NCBI RefSeq assembly: GCF_902686445.1
Contig: NC_062213.1
Location: forward strand, 137,910,491-137,974,490
From: Sciurus carolinensis
Lineage: Eukaryota; Chordata; Mammalia; Rodentia; Sciuridae
Direction of reading: 5' to 3'
DNA length: 64,000 bases
Numbering within the stretch: the first letter of the stretch is position 1; each line of letters opens with the position of its first letter. A program made the translations under genes and the position numbers. Shown here piece by piece: positions 12,247-22,865 of this stretch. The notes below the pieces were generated by a model, which had not been told where the DNA came from, did not search any database, and worked only from the letters and a program-made list of their open reading frames with translations.

Positions 12247-12464
12247 GAACCATGAGTCAAATAAACTTGTATTGTTTATCATTTCCCGAGTCTGTGGTGT
12301 TCATTATAGCTGCAGAAAATAGTCTAAGACAGCACATGTGTGTGTTCAAACAACTGCAGCTAAAGCACTTTACCAGACCTGCTTGTAAATCATATAAAAA
12401 GCATAGCACAGGAAGTAACCAACAGTATCTGGGCAGTCAGAACTGCTATTTTCTGGGTTGAGTA

Positions 12465-12640
12465 CTCTCCACATAGTGTCTCATTAAATTCTCACAAAAA
12501 TCCTGTCCAGTCACATCATCATGCTCATCTCATGGTAAAAAAAAATGGAGGTACAGGAAAGTGAACTGATTTTCTCTGCTTCCTAAACCAGGATTTCAAC
12601 ACAGGATCTGCTTGATTTCAAACCTGTGTTTTTTTTTACT
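12465..12640 (-). repeat. MIR SINE, antisense
   Basis: Reads 'tctcattaaattctcacaaaaatcctg', 'tcatctcatggtaaa...tggaggtacaggaaagtgaact', 'aaaccaggatttcaacacagg', the reverse-complement MIR order. Confidence 0.65.
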
Positions 12641-12881
12641 TTGATAGAGATGATAAGGGGATTTCATCTCAAGGACAAATTCTGTTTGATCTCCAGAGGT
12701 TGTTTGGGCCCTGTGCTACAAGGGATTCAAGGGCATACCTGGGTTGAGAGGCAAGTACTGTCATGATGAGTTAGTGACGGTGGCCGTGGTGTAGGATGGG
12801 AAATGGTAGCTCTCTCAGGTCTGTTTTTACTGAGCTCTGCCATGCTGTAGTTTCTTCCCTTTCTCTGAGCTCAGAATGGCA

Positions 12882-13734
12882 TTTTTATTTTATTTTATTA
12901 TTATTCTTTTTAGTGATACATGAGAGTAGAATTTATTTTTACAGATTCATACAGGCATGGAATATATCTTGTTCTAATTAGTTCCCAGTACCTCTCCTTT
13001 CCCCTTCCCTCTCCCAACTCCCATCTCCCTTCCCTCTGTTGATTTTTCTGCCATTTACCTATAGTTATTTTCTTAATTAATTTCTTGTGAGTGCACATGA
13101 TGGCAAGATTCTCTGTGATGTATTTATATATATATATATACTTAAGAAAGTTATGTCAGATTCATTCCACTGTCTTTCCTTTTCCTATCCTCCCTCCCTT
13201 CCCTTCATTCCACTTTGTCTAATCTACAGAACTTCTATTCTTTGCCCCCCTGTCTTATTGTGGGTCAGTTTCCACATATCAGAGAAAACATTTGATCTTT
13301 TGTTTTAGGGGGTTGGCTTATTTTACTTGCATGATAATCTCCAGATCCATCCATTTACTGGTAAATGTCATAAAGTCATTCTTTATGACTGAGTAATACT
13401 CCATTGTGTATATACATCACATTTTATTTATCCATTCATCTGTTGAAGGGCACCTAGGTTGGCTCCATAGCTTAGCTATTGTGAATTGTCCTGCTATAAA
13501 TATTGATGGTGGCTGCATCATGCAGTACACTGACTTTAAATCCTTTGAATATACACTAAGGAGTAGGATAACTAGGCCGAATGGTATTTTCTTTCATAGT
13601 TTTTTGCGGAATCTCCATACTACTTTTCAGAGGGGTTGCACTAGTTTGCAGTCCCACCAACAATGTAAGAGTACACCCTTTGCCCCACATCCTCTCCAAC
13701 ATTTATTGTTACTTGTATTCTCGATAATTGCCAT
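12882..13734 (-). mobile_element. 5'-truncated L1 (ORF2 end plus 3' UTR), antisense
   Basis: The reverse complement holds the end of L1 ORF2 and the squirrel-type 3' UTR. The plus strand shows CATTGTGTATATACATCACA, GGGCACCTAGGTTGGCTCCA and 'tgcagtcccaccaacaatg', all typical antisense L1. The insertion is framed by an exact 11-bp TSD, TCAGAATGGCA, at 12871-12881 and 13735-13745. The element is about 850 bp and dead. Confidence 0.93.
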
Positions 13735-13895
13735 TCAGAATGGCACTTTGTACCATCTGCATGTCCAGAAACTATGCAGTGTCCCATGCTGTAGCCCTTT
13801 CAAAATTTCCAACCCCATCAAAGATATTCCTTCTGCATTCCCCAGGGCCCTGTTCTGTGCTAAAGGCAGTTTATGTGATAAAATATCACATGCCA

Positions 13896-14024
13896 GGCTG
13901 GGGTTGTGACTCAGTGGCAGAGCACTTGCCTAGTATGTGTGAGGCACTGGGTTCGATTCTTGGCACCACATTATAAATAAATAAAATAAAGGTCCATTGA
14001 CAACTATAAGACAATTTTTTAAAA
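13896..14024 (+). repeat. ID-type SINE
   Basis: GGCTGGGGTTGTGACTCAGT, then 'gcagagcacttgcctagtatgtg', then GGGTTCGATTCTTGGCACCA and an A/T-rich tail (ATAAATAAATAAAATAAAGG). The TAGTATGTG variant is typical of degenerate ID copies. Confidence 0.88.
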
Positions 14025-16360
14025 ATCTCTCATTGTTAGTGTTCCCAGGTAAGGTGCAACAGAGGTGTTCCTAATACAAAGAAGTGACTGCAGAAGGAAG
14101 CACTTCAGACCCTTGGGCAGGCTGATTGGGATCTGTCAGCCTTTAAGGTTATAGCAGGCAAATTGCTGCTGTTCTGCCAATGCACACAGCTGACCTCACA
14201 CCTTTTCTTAGATGCTGGAAAGCCCTTGATTGAATAGTTAGTGAGGTGCTGAGGTATTGCTGGTCAATCCATATGATGCTTAAAGTAGAATCTGGAGGTG
14301 GAGATGGTGTTTTCTTACTTACACAGTTTATGGTTTCCAGCTGTTGTCTAGGATTAAACACTAGAATTAGGTCTCAGCTGTGGTTTAGGCTGGCATGCCT
14401 CTGCTTTAAGTTTTACCTCATAACCTCTTGGCATCAAGATTTTCAATTTTCCAAAGCTGGCCACAAATTTAAAACAAGTGTCTAAAACTGGTTGTTGGAA
14501 TCAAAAGACCCAACAGTCATAACAATAGTGTCAAATGAATCATTTGTGGAAAGTTTAACTGCTCATCATCTATCTCAATAATCTTAGGGCTTCCTTGTAT
14601 TCTGCTATAAAAATTAGTCAGATTTACTAAAAGTATATGTTTTCATTCCTTTCATATGTATAAAAATTTATTCTCTCAATTATTGGACTTCTAAAATACT
14701 GTGATTGAATATGACTTTGAAAACACATCACATCTGGATATGTTATTTTTAAATCATTGAACAAATTTTTTAATGTCATAAGAGCATTTTCACTTGAATA
14801 TTTTGTTAATATATGACTTCCATATTATAATGCTTCCAACCAAAAAATAGCTATTTACTTTAAATTTTTACTTTTAAAGTTTCTTTTCAAATAAGAAGAG
14901 CATGTCCCTAGAATGAGGTCCGCAACCTGATTTTATGTAGAACTGTAATTTTCTATTTTAGTAAATCAGACAGCCCTGTGGCTTAGTAAGTTAGTATTAT
15001 TGCTTGTGCATTGCTGTTTTTTCCTGGACCAAAAACAAAGAATAACAGAGTGAACAGATTTAAAATATATCTTCCTGTTTGATGAAATTAGTAGTCCATG
15101 TGCCAAAGTGAGACTTTTTTGTGTGATTGATTTTATCATTATGGATGTTTTGTGTGCCACTCACATGTCAAGATTTTTTTCTTGTTAATTGCATGTGTGA
15201 ATTTTTAAACAGATGACAATATGGCTACAAGTCTAACTACATGGAATAGAAAAGTATGAGTCCTGAAGATCAGGTTACATGCAACTTAAAATCCCACTCT
15301 TGTGTACATCCTATCTGTCACCAAAACCCCAGGAATGCTGAACTGTCTTAAATATATCCCAGTGAGGGTGCTTCTGGAGTACTATTCTCCCTTGCTGTTT
15401 CCTGTAATGTGGAGAAGAGGTGTTAGCCAGAGCATTGTTTGAGATGTTTTGTAAATTGGGATGGGGGAATATAGATTACTTAAACTTAATATTGATTTAG
15501 AGATTTGGAAAGATCCTTTATTTCACTTGTCAACAATATTTTCATTTATAATTGTACCTTCCAAAGTGTTAAATATTCCTTAATTTGATGTTGCTGATTA
15601 CTTAAATTGAAGTCATTAAAATGTCATCTCAGAACTGTAATTGAATATTCTAGTATATGATTCACTATACTTTAAAAATTAACATTAAACTCACGTTATT
15701 GATTTTTGAAGATAGCACTCAAACTAATTTTTTTGATTGCTGGCAGAAAGCTCATTTATAGTCTAATTGGACTATTAGTGAGGATCTTACACAGGTACTG
15801 AAAGAACATAAACCACTATTAAAATTAAAAATAACTGTTTCTGATCAATATAACTGACCTGTCACTTGGCAATGGAAGGAAGTGAGACTGCTTCATTATG
15901 AAGACATTAACTTTTAGTAGCTGGTTCTGGAAGGTGATTGCTTAGTAAATATTTAATAATGGAAGGACATATGGATTTAGTTGCCATCTATTGCTGGTAA
16001 CTCCCAAGTCAACATCTGTGTTGGGAGCACTGAGTTCTGACCCAGGATTCCGGCTGCTTCCTGCACATGGAGGAGTCACAGATACTGTTAAGTGCCTGAT
16101 GCCTAAAACGGAACCACTATCACCTTCTGAATCTAGACCTCCTTGTCTCCCCCACTTGGGAAGACAAGGCAGATGCCACCCAGTCACCCTAGATTCTTTC
16201 CTCCCCCTCACTTCCTAGATCCAAGTATTCATCAAGTCTTTAGTGCCTTCCTGCTTACCCCCCTTCATACCCATCCACATCTGTCCATCTCCACCACTAC
16301 CTCTTCAGATCCTGATTGGATCCTCTTGGATTTTAGCCAGTCTTCAGATGTGTCTCCCTG
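14025..16360. other. Unassigned intron
   Basis: About 2.3 kb with no recognised repeat, gene or RNA. 14500-15900 is strongly AT-rich, while 15950-16360 is richer in GC. Open frames at 14149-14361, 15942-16211 and 15991-16218 resemble nothing. Confidence 0.55.
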
Positions 16361-16369
16361 CCTGGACCA

Positions 16370-16550
16370 AAGGTTCTCAAATTTTACCATGCTATAGCAT
16401 TTACTAGGGAGTTGGCTGAAAACTGGAGATACCCAGATCACACCTCCATCAGTTTCTCATTTGATTGCACTTGAGGGGAGGGGCAGGAATCTGCATGGTA
16501 AGTGGGCATTCAGGTGATTCTAATGCAGGTGAGAACAGCCATCTAGTTTC
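16370..16550. repeat. MER5A-like relic
   Basis: Starts 'aaaggttctcaaattttacc' and ends CAGGTGATTCTAATGCAGGT 'gagaac', matching the two inverted ends of MER5A, with a diverged centre. Confidence 0.6.
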
Positions 16551-16877
16551 ACATGCCTCCTGTCCATCCTGAGCATGTGAGTAAAACTTCACTTTAAAAT
16601 AAAAGATTTATCCCCACCCCTGATTAGAAATCTTCAAAGAACTACCATTCTCTAGTAGTAATTTTTAGACTGTGATCAGTGGAGTTGCCAAGGGTTCCTT
16701 AGAGGTGTCTCAATGTACGTGTGTGTATGGGGGCAGTGTTTGGAGTTTGAAGATGAGAGGGAATTTTGCTCTGCAGGGCTTTACCGGTGCCCCCTTCCCC
16801 AGCACTTTCTTTAGTCAGAGAAACCTTGCTTTTGAAGTGTAATGAGGGAACTCCTTTGGGAAAAGTATTCCTCTACT

Positions 16878-17035
16878 AAAAAAAAAAAAAAAAAAAAAAA
16901 GATTTGAAAACCACTGCTCTACAGAAGTGGATTTCAAACTTTTCTTTAGAAAAAAAAAAAAAAAAAACAAGACCCATGTAAGAAATAGTTTGCAGTCTGA
17001 ATCACAAATACACACACACACATACACACACACAT
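16878..17035. repeat. A-runs and (CA)n tract
   Basis: A-run of 23 at 16878-16900, a second of about 18 at 16950-16967, then CA-rich sequence at about 17010-17033. The two A-runs are preceded by similar text (TTTGAAAACCACTGCTCTAC near 16903, GGATTTCAAACTTTTCT near 16929), typical of decayed repeats. Confidence 0.8.
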
Positions 17036-17570
17036 TCATATGTGTGTTCAAATTTTGTGAAGTATACTTGATGAACCCTGATATTTTCTGTTCTATTTCA
17101 TTTCTTAAAAAATTGCTGGTTGCAATCTACTAAATGGGTTCCACAATGCACCGAGTTGCTACTGAGTCTGAAAGACCTTTGACCTAGCCTTTTTCATTAG
17201 AGTTCCCTTATGAATCATGGAACACAAATAGTTTTCTAATCCTATCAAATTTAGTAGATAAATCATACCTAGATGCTTAGAAGAGAAGTTAATTCTTTAC
17301 ATACAGTGGATGCCTGAAGGCATTGAGGCCTCATTCTCTGGATTAACTCCTGTTTGAAAAAGTCTCTTAGTGTCTGATCTACACAATAAATCTAAATTCT
17401 TGAATCTTGCTCACAGAGTTCTTCTGAATTTGGCCTATGTTGACCTCTTGGACTTTATCTTACTTCCTCAATCATGTACCTGGGTTAAAACCATCCTGAA
17501 CTATTTGGAATTCCCCATATGCCTCATGCTGTTTCTCACCTCTGTGGGTTTTTGTTTTTTTTGTTTGTTT

Positions 17571-17803
17571 GTTTTTTTTTTTTTTTTTTTTTTTTGAGGG
17601 GGTAGGGGGTGGTACTGGGAATTGAATTTAGGAACACTTAATCACTGAGCCACACCTCCAGCCCATTTTGAAAGTTTTGACAGGGTCTTACTAAGTTGCT
17701 AAGGGCCTCACTAAGTTGCTGAGGCTAGCTGTGAACTTGAAATCCTCCTACCTCAGACTCCAGAGCTGCTGGAATTTCAGGGGTGCACCACTCCACCCGG
17801 ATG
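17571..17803 (-). repeat. B1-dID composite SINE, antisense, full length
   Basis: Begins with a T-run (tail), then 'ggtactgggaattgaatttagg', CACTGAGCCACACCTCCAGC, 'acagggtcttactaagttgct', 'tcctcctacctcagactcc' and 'gggtgcaccactccacccgg'. That is the dID tail followed by the 7SL-derived B1 head read in reverse. Confidence 0.92.
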
Positions 17804-17899
17804 CACAGTCTTTCTTGATGTTCAACACCCACCCCAACTAAGTGCCACTTCAGCTGAGCTCTTGTTGGAGAGTTGTTAGAATCATGGCCTAGCTTCCAT

Positions 17900-18310
17900 C
17901 TCTGTCAACTCTGAAGGGCAGGATTGGACACTATTCACATCTGCAGGTGCTTCAGCTAGAGTGGTACCTGACTCCATGCTGGTCCTTGATAAACATCAAT
18001 TGCATTCACCTGACTCACCACCTTGCTACTGAGTGTGGTGCTCCACACTTAGTTCTCAGGCCTTTTAAAGCTCCCTAAGCTTTAAAGAGACAGGACCTTT
18101 ATATTTAAAACTATCTCTAATATTAATAATGCTCAAAAACTTGCTTGGCAGAGTTGGGCCTGCATTCAAATTGTGATTCTTCTGTTTGTTGACTTTGGGG
18201 TCCAGAACAAACTATTGAGCCATTCTAAACTTCCAAGTTCATCATGTATTAGACTAGGATATTAATGAGAGTATCAGCCTTATAGGGCTGAACATTTTAA
18301 ATGGAAACTG
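17900..18310 (+). repeat. L2-like and MIR fragments
   Basis: About 17915-18005 ends 'gtacctgactccatgctggtccttgataaacat', an L2 3'-end pattern. About 18170-18310 reads 'gactttggggtcc...aactattgagccattctaa' and 'attaatgagagtatcagccttatagggctg', a MIR pattern. Both are strongly diverged. Confidence 0.4.
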
Positions 18311-18829
18311 CATACATTGAACATACTGCCTGACCAGAGCTTTCAGGACATGATAGCATGGAACTAAGCAGGTGATGTGCCCAGTGCCACATGAATGTTG
18401 CAGGTGGACAGTGCGACAGGGGTTGAGAGGAGGGAATAATCACTATGGGTTAAGGAGCCAGGAGAGGCCCAGTGGAGGAGGCAGAATATGAGCAAAGCTT
18501 AAGAAGAAAAGTAGACCTTAGATTAGTAGGTGGCAAGGTAGTTCTTGCAGAGAAAACCAAAGAACTGAGGGAGCTCTGGCGGAAGACTGTGTGCCTTGCT
18601 GTAGACTAGCTTTGCAGTGAGAGTTTATACACTGAATTATACACATGTGCTTGAATATTTTTCCAAGTGAAAGTTGAAGGTATTGATCTCTGGAGATGCT
18701 TGTTTTCTTGTTTTAAAGAATTCTGTCCCTTCTCTCTTCTTCATGGTTTTTAGCTGAGTCTATATGGAGTCTACAGTTTTGCTGTGGGGGTCAGCTTGAT
18801 GGAGTCATTTTGGGTCAGCAGAGAGAAAT

Positions 18830-18985
18830 GGTTATAAGACTAGATGTGCATCATAATCACCCAGGGACTCCCACCTCACAGATTCTGACATTGAGTCTGA
18901 TGTGGGACCAGAATCTGTATTATTAAAAAATAAATCTTTGAGTAATTCAGTTGGCCAGTCAAGTTGGGGGACCACCATCTTAAAG
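18830..18985. repeat. MER5A-like relic
   Basis: Contains GTGCATCATAATCACCCAGG 'gactcc', 'cagattctgacattgagtctga' and 'ccagaatctgtattatta', the MER5A core order. Confidence 0.6.
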
Positions 18986-19655
18986 AATTTGTCTTCCTCA
19001 GTTTTTGGCTATAGTGTCTTATAATCATGTCTGGGAAACAAGTAAAGTGTGTTTGAATATTAGGGGGAATTGAAACTCAGAACTTCGTAGACTTAGCAAT
19101 TTTCTACTTGGAATAGAGTTCGGAAGACACTTAGCCTGCCTTTTATTTAGGAAAAATCTCTTCCTTTTTGTACAGCTCAGGACAGTCTAAGCAAAGGACA
19201 TAAGCTGGTCAAGGGAGGCTCACTGCCTGCTTAAATAATAGATTCCCTTCTTGAATATCTCCATTGACTTGAAATCTTACATCCAAATTCTACCTCCTTT
19301 TATTTCCCATTTGTTCTGGAATGGCCCAGAATAAGTCTGTGCTTCCTCACTCTGTAAGACCACTCTTAAAGTTTTGGGAGACAGATTCTGAGCATGTGAG
19401 TAGAGACTCCAGACTCAGGCTCCTCTTAGCCCTTTCTTGACAAGAGAAACATACTAATTTCTTCCACTGGTTCCCAGATGGTACCTGGGATCCACTCCTA
19501 TTTGTTAATGCCTGATTCTTTTTTTTTTTTTCTTAAGTGACTTCAGCTTGTCATTGACCTCTTGTGACTCTTGCTGGTCCCCAGCAATGATAATTTGAGC
19601 ATCAATACTAAATATTCAAAAAACATTACTATTTATTTTTCTTTTGCTTTCAAAG
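18986..19655. other. Unassigned intron
   Basis: No recognised element or coding signal; short T-run near 19519. Confidence 0.5.
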
Positions 19656-19659
19656 AGAA

Positions 19660-19764
19660 TTTATTTATTTATTTACATATTTATTTATTTTTGCTGTACT
19701 GAGGTCAAACCCAGGGCATTATGCATGCTAAGTAAATGCTACACTGAGCCACATCCCCAGTCCA
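19660..19764 (-). repeat. ID-type SINE, antisense
   Basis: TTATTTATTTATTTACATAT tail, then 'gctgtactgaggtcaaacccagggcat', 'catgctaagtaaatgct', 'acactgagccacatccccag'. Diverged copy. Confidence 0.85.
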
Positions 19765-19855
19765 GAACTTTATTTTTAGGGTTTTTTTTTTTTTTTTTTT
19801 CCTAGAATTTACAGAGGATCAGTAGAAGACTGAATGATCTGTACCTTCCAAGATG

Positions 19856-19856
<1 letters not shown>

Positions 19857-19887
<31 letters not shown>
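19857..19887. repeat. (CA)n microsatellite
   Basis: About 15 CA units. Confidence 0.95.
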
Positions 19888-19889
<2 letters not shown>

Positions 19890-20338
19890 CCCCCACTTTA
19901 AAGAATTAGGATAATTGCTCATTTGCATGTTTCTGTCATTCTGTAAGAATTCTCCCAGAACCAAAACCATTCCTGATATTTTCTCTTTGAAAGATTTTGG
20001 AATGAGGGCTCATATCTAGCCCCTGACATATGGAAGAAGTCCTGAAGAGTGAATTGTTAGGTAAACTCTGCCTACCTCCAGACATGTGTTTGAGCTGACA
20101 GCTTAGCCTCTAGGTACCAGAGTCCTGGAAGGGCCATGTTTCCCCTGGTGACTACCATGGAGTGTCACTGTCAGCTCATGGCCACATATCTGAGGCACCT
20201 GTTCCACACTTCAGCCTGGTGTGTGGGGGCTATTCCATCAAAGAAAACTTGCCTTTCATTGGTCTTTTGAGGCACTATGAAGACAAGATCAACAGATTCT
20301 TATTTCTCTTCTTACCCTGTAACCAGCCTCTCTCCTCC

Positions 20339-20432
20339 AATTCTTTCCCTTCTCCTTCTCTCCCCTTCCCTTTTCTTCTCCTTTCCCCCACCCCTTTCTT
20401 CTCCCTTCCCCCACCCCTTTCTTCTCCCTTTT
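20339..20432. repeat. Polypyrimidine tract with a perfect 23-bp tandem duplication
   Basis: The stretch is almost entirely C and T. The unit starting CCCCCACCCCTTTCTTCT occurs at 20385-20407 and again, identical over 23 bases, at 20408-20430. Confidence 0.9.
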
Positions 20433-20589
20433 CTGGCCAGATAATCTTTCTTTAGCATATCAAAGCATAACTTATATGCAGCTTCATGGTCAGATACAAC
20501 ATACCTCAAAAGGAACTTTAAATCCAGAAGTACTCCCATCACCACTTTAATAATAAGACACTTTCTGGCCCAACAGTGAGCATCCTAGC

Positions 20590-20890
20590 TTAGGGACAGG
20601 AGTACAGACTGTGGTGCCGATCCTGGCTCTGACACTTGTCAGCCTTTGAGCATCTCACCTAACATCTCAGCCTTCATTGCCCCAAGCACAGTGGTGAGTA
20701 CCATTTTCCATTACCTCTGATACCCAAAGCCACCCAACATAGTTAAGTATATTATCTTATTTTTTAAAGGAAAGAATGAAGGCTTAGAAAAATGGAGTAA
20801 TTTGCCTATGTTGGGTAGCTCATAAAGTGAGGAGCTGGGCATACCTGTCTACCCTAAAGCTCATGGTGCTTCCTCATCTTGTCTTACTTT
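20590..20890. repeat. MIR fragments in opposite orientations
   Basis: 20590-20690 (+) reads 'gatcctggctctgacacttgtcagc', the MIR 5' core. 20740-20880 (-) reads 'aaggaaagaatgaaggcttagaaaaatggagtaatttgcc' and 'gtagctcataaagtgaggagctggg', reverse MIR. Confidence 0.5.
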
Positions 20891-21164
20891 GTATTCTATC
20901 TCTCAGAAGGAAGATAAAGTAACAAGAGGAAACTGTCCAGGATTAATTCTAACCACTAAGAGTAACTAGTTGTTGCTATGGTTTTATAGATTTATCTACT
21001 TATTCTTAGTCTGGCATTAGCATTTTAGCATTAACATTTTAGTACACGGTCATCACCTCCTCCTGTCTAGTAGATCTCCTTGCATGAATAAGCAAGTGTA
21101 TTTGGAAATGACAAGGACATGGAAAGAAAGCAACCACATCACACTACTGAGTCAGGTCATATGG

Positions 21165-21370
21165 TGGCCAAGAGCATAACCCCTGGCAAAAGATTGCTTA
21201 CATTCAAAATTGTATACCTTAAAAACTATTCAATCATAGGCAAGTTATGTAACTTCCTTGGTGCCTCAGTTTCCAGGAGATAATAATAATGCCAACCTCA
21301 TATTGTGGTCCTGAGTTAATCAAGGGAAATCATTCACACCAGTACTAGCTCACTGAGCACTGTACAAAGT
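21165..21370 (+). repeat. MIR SINE
   Basis: Contains 'caatcataggcaagttatgtaac', 'cctcagtttcc', 'gataataataatgccaacctcatattgtgg', the MIR order in sense. Confidence 0.7.
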
Positions 21371-22147
21371 CTAGCTGCTACTGCTATCTGAGGTAATGAG
21401 AACTAAGTGCAGAATGTTGTATCCTTGACTTATATTTTAAAAGAAAAATTCAGGAAACTTGGAAGTAAGGTAAGTGTGCTCCAGTGACTAAAGACAGGAA
21501 AGACTGCTGTATGTTCAATTGTGGAGTCTCAAGCACTTTTCTATGTCCCCAGGAAAATTTTATTTCTGGCAAAAAAAAAAAAAAATTAGAACATCTAAAT
21601 CTAGAGCAGGTGATTAAGCAGGTGACCTGTGGAGATGCCAAAAAGAATGTAGTGCTTACCAAGCATCAGCATTAATTTGTGAAGAATAGCATTTTTGAGC
21701 CAGTGACTTAGTTAAAACCTAGAAGATACACCACAGATGCAACATGTCTTATTTTCAAGAAAGCATTTAGGAAGTCTGATTTGAAGAACAGCAATAGATA
21801 GGGTTGTATGTCTGAATCCTAGAGTTAGAGAGGCTTCTCCACATATCCCCTGAGGAACCAGATCTCAGTTCTACATCTGTCAATTGTGGATAATGATCAC
21901 AGCAGCCTTCTAGTGTGGGTCAGAGAACTACTGGAGATCATATGGGTATAGGGCTTCCTAAGCAGGAGATCAGTGTAAGCTCTGAACCTTATAACAAGAC
22001 CTGGGTAAGCAGGTGAAATAGTCAGGTCTCAAATGCTCAGATGAAAGCTGGAAGTTTGCTTTGCAGTTGACAGAACAAATCCTTGTGGTCCCTTGATACC
22101 ACGGACTGAAGGTTAGGAGAAAAGAATCCTGAATAAGTCTGAGTACA
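21371..22147. other. Unassigned intron just upstream of the LPAR3 terminal exon
   Basis: No repeat or exon recognised. An A-run lies at about 21571-21584. Confidence 0.55.
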
Positions 22148-22173
22148 TGTTGTTTCTTGTTCTCTCCCTCCAG
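22148..22173 (+). promoter_or_regulatory. LPAR3: 3' splice site of the LPAR3 terminal exon
   Basis: A pyrimidine-rich tract, TGTTGTTTCTTGTTCTCTCCCT, runs directly into CAG at 22171-22173, followed by exon base G. The boundary is fixed by frame. Using AG at 22172-22173 leaves GG to complete a Gly codon followed by Ala-Phe-Val-Val-Cys-Trp, the expected TM6 sequence. No other nearby AG gives this frame. Confidence 0.93.
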
Positions 22174-22502
22174 GGGCATTTGTGGTATGCTGGACCCCAG
22201 GCCTGGTGGTTCTGCTCCTGGATGGCCTGAGCTGCACACAGTGTGGGGTACAGCATGTGAAACGCTGGTTCCTGCTGCTGGCACTGCTCAACTCTGTCAT
22301 GAACCCCATCATCTACTCCTACAAAGATGAGGACATGTACAGCACCATGAAGAAGATGATCTGCTGCTTTTCTCAGGAGAACAACCCAGAGAGGCGTCCC
22401 TCCCGCATCCCCTCCACAGTCCTCAGCAGGAGCGACACGGGTAGCCAGTATATGGAAGATAGTATTAGCCAAAGCACGGTCTGCAATAAAAGCAGCTCCT
22501 AA
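22174..22502 (+). CDS. LPAR3: LPAR3 last coding exon (lysophosphatidic acid receptor 3, C-terminal 108 residues)
   Basis: This exon encodes the end of a class A GPCR that binds lysophosphatidic acid at the plasma membrane and couples to Gq and Gi. The first two bases complete a glycine codon split by the intron (phase 1); the frame then runs 108 codons to TAA at 22500-22502. Exon residues 1-16 are the end of TM6 with the CWTP motif (5-8). Residues 17-31 are extracellular loop 3 with two cysteines (20, 23). Residues 32-49 are TM7 with NPIIY at 43-47 (the NPxxY motif). Then come helix 8 and a Cys-Cys pair (63-64), a likely palmitoylation site, and a Ser/Thr-rich tail ending NKSSS. Compared with remembered orthologues it is clearly LPAR3, not LPAR1 or LPAR2. 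The tail has ENNPERR where human has ENPERR, which gives the 354-residue rodent length. The frame is open with no damage. The upstream coding exon lies outside the window. Confidence 0.96.
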
Positions 22503-22852
22503 GCTGTGGACCTTTCCTGTCCAGGCCTCCCTTGGGGAAAGAGCTGTTGAGAATGGTTACCTGTCTCTAACAAAGCCCATGTACAGTGTTATTTGAGGTC
22601 TGAATTAATCACTGCTAGATTTAGAAATTTGTTCTTGTTTTTCATAGTTTAAAAGCATGGGCAGTGAAGAGAAGACACAATGCATTTAGTGAAAATGCAC
22701 AGAAAGAGGGAAGACAGCACAGTACCTTCCTGCTCGTTGTCCTGTGAACTGCTCAAAGCATCTCCTAGCTGGCCGGGCATTCTGGGCTTGGCCGCCATCT
22801 TGTAGCCATTCTCTTTGTGTTTCAAAAGATGTTGTTAAAGGGTTTAGGCTGA

Positions 22853-22865
22853 AATAAATAATAAA
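22853..22865 (+). terminator. Proximal tandem AATAAA polyadenylation signals
   Basis: Two canonical hexamers, AATAAA at 22853-22858 and 22860-22865, about 350 bases after the LPAR3 stop. The downstream sequence TGATGTTACTTGAGCCATTTTATTT is moderately U/GU-rich. Use here would give a short-3'-UTR isoform. The hexamers are seen directly; use is inferred. Confidence 0.45.

Larger units (their letters stand above)
11430..12331 (+). mobile_element. MaLR-type (ERVL) solitary LTR, interrupted
   Basis: Old endogenous-retrovirus LTR starting TGCTATGGGTTGGACATCCC and ending 'gaaaatagtctaagaca'. It includes AAGTAGGACCTTTAAGATGT, GGAGTGGGTTAGTTATTTCA and the 3' part with CAAATAAACTTGTATTG. It has no viral coding sequence. 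A second LTR (11544-11957) and the inverted-duplication arm (12085-12246) break it. The flanking 5-mers GCATG and GCACA match only partly, so the TSD is decayed. Confidence 0.75.
1..22173 (+). other. LPAR3: LPAR3 intron between the two main coding exons (3' part)
   Basis: This interval lies upstream of the terminal exon on the same strand and holds no exon of the receptor: nothing in it encodes the N-terminus or TM1 to TM6. The family carries nearly all of its coding sequence in one large preceding exon, so this whole block is intron and its 5' splice site is off the window. It is made of old and young repeats, listed separately, and AT-rich sequence with no recognisable function. Short open frames within it are chance or repeat-derived. 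Confidence 0.88.

Noticed and set aside
13406..13909. Open frame of 167 codons (+)
   Set aside because: Antisense of an L1 fragment running into flanking DNA; no independent protein.
21970..22472. Three overlapping minus-strand frames over the LPAR3 exon
   Set aside because: Shadows of the real coding exon on the other strand.
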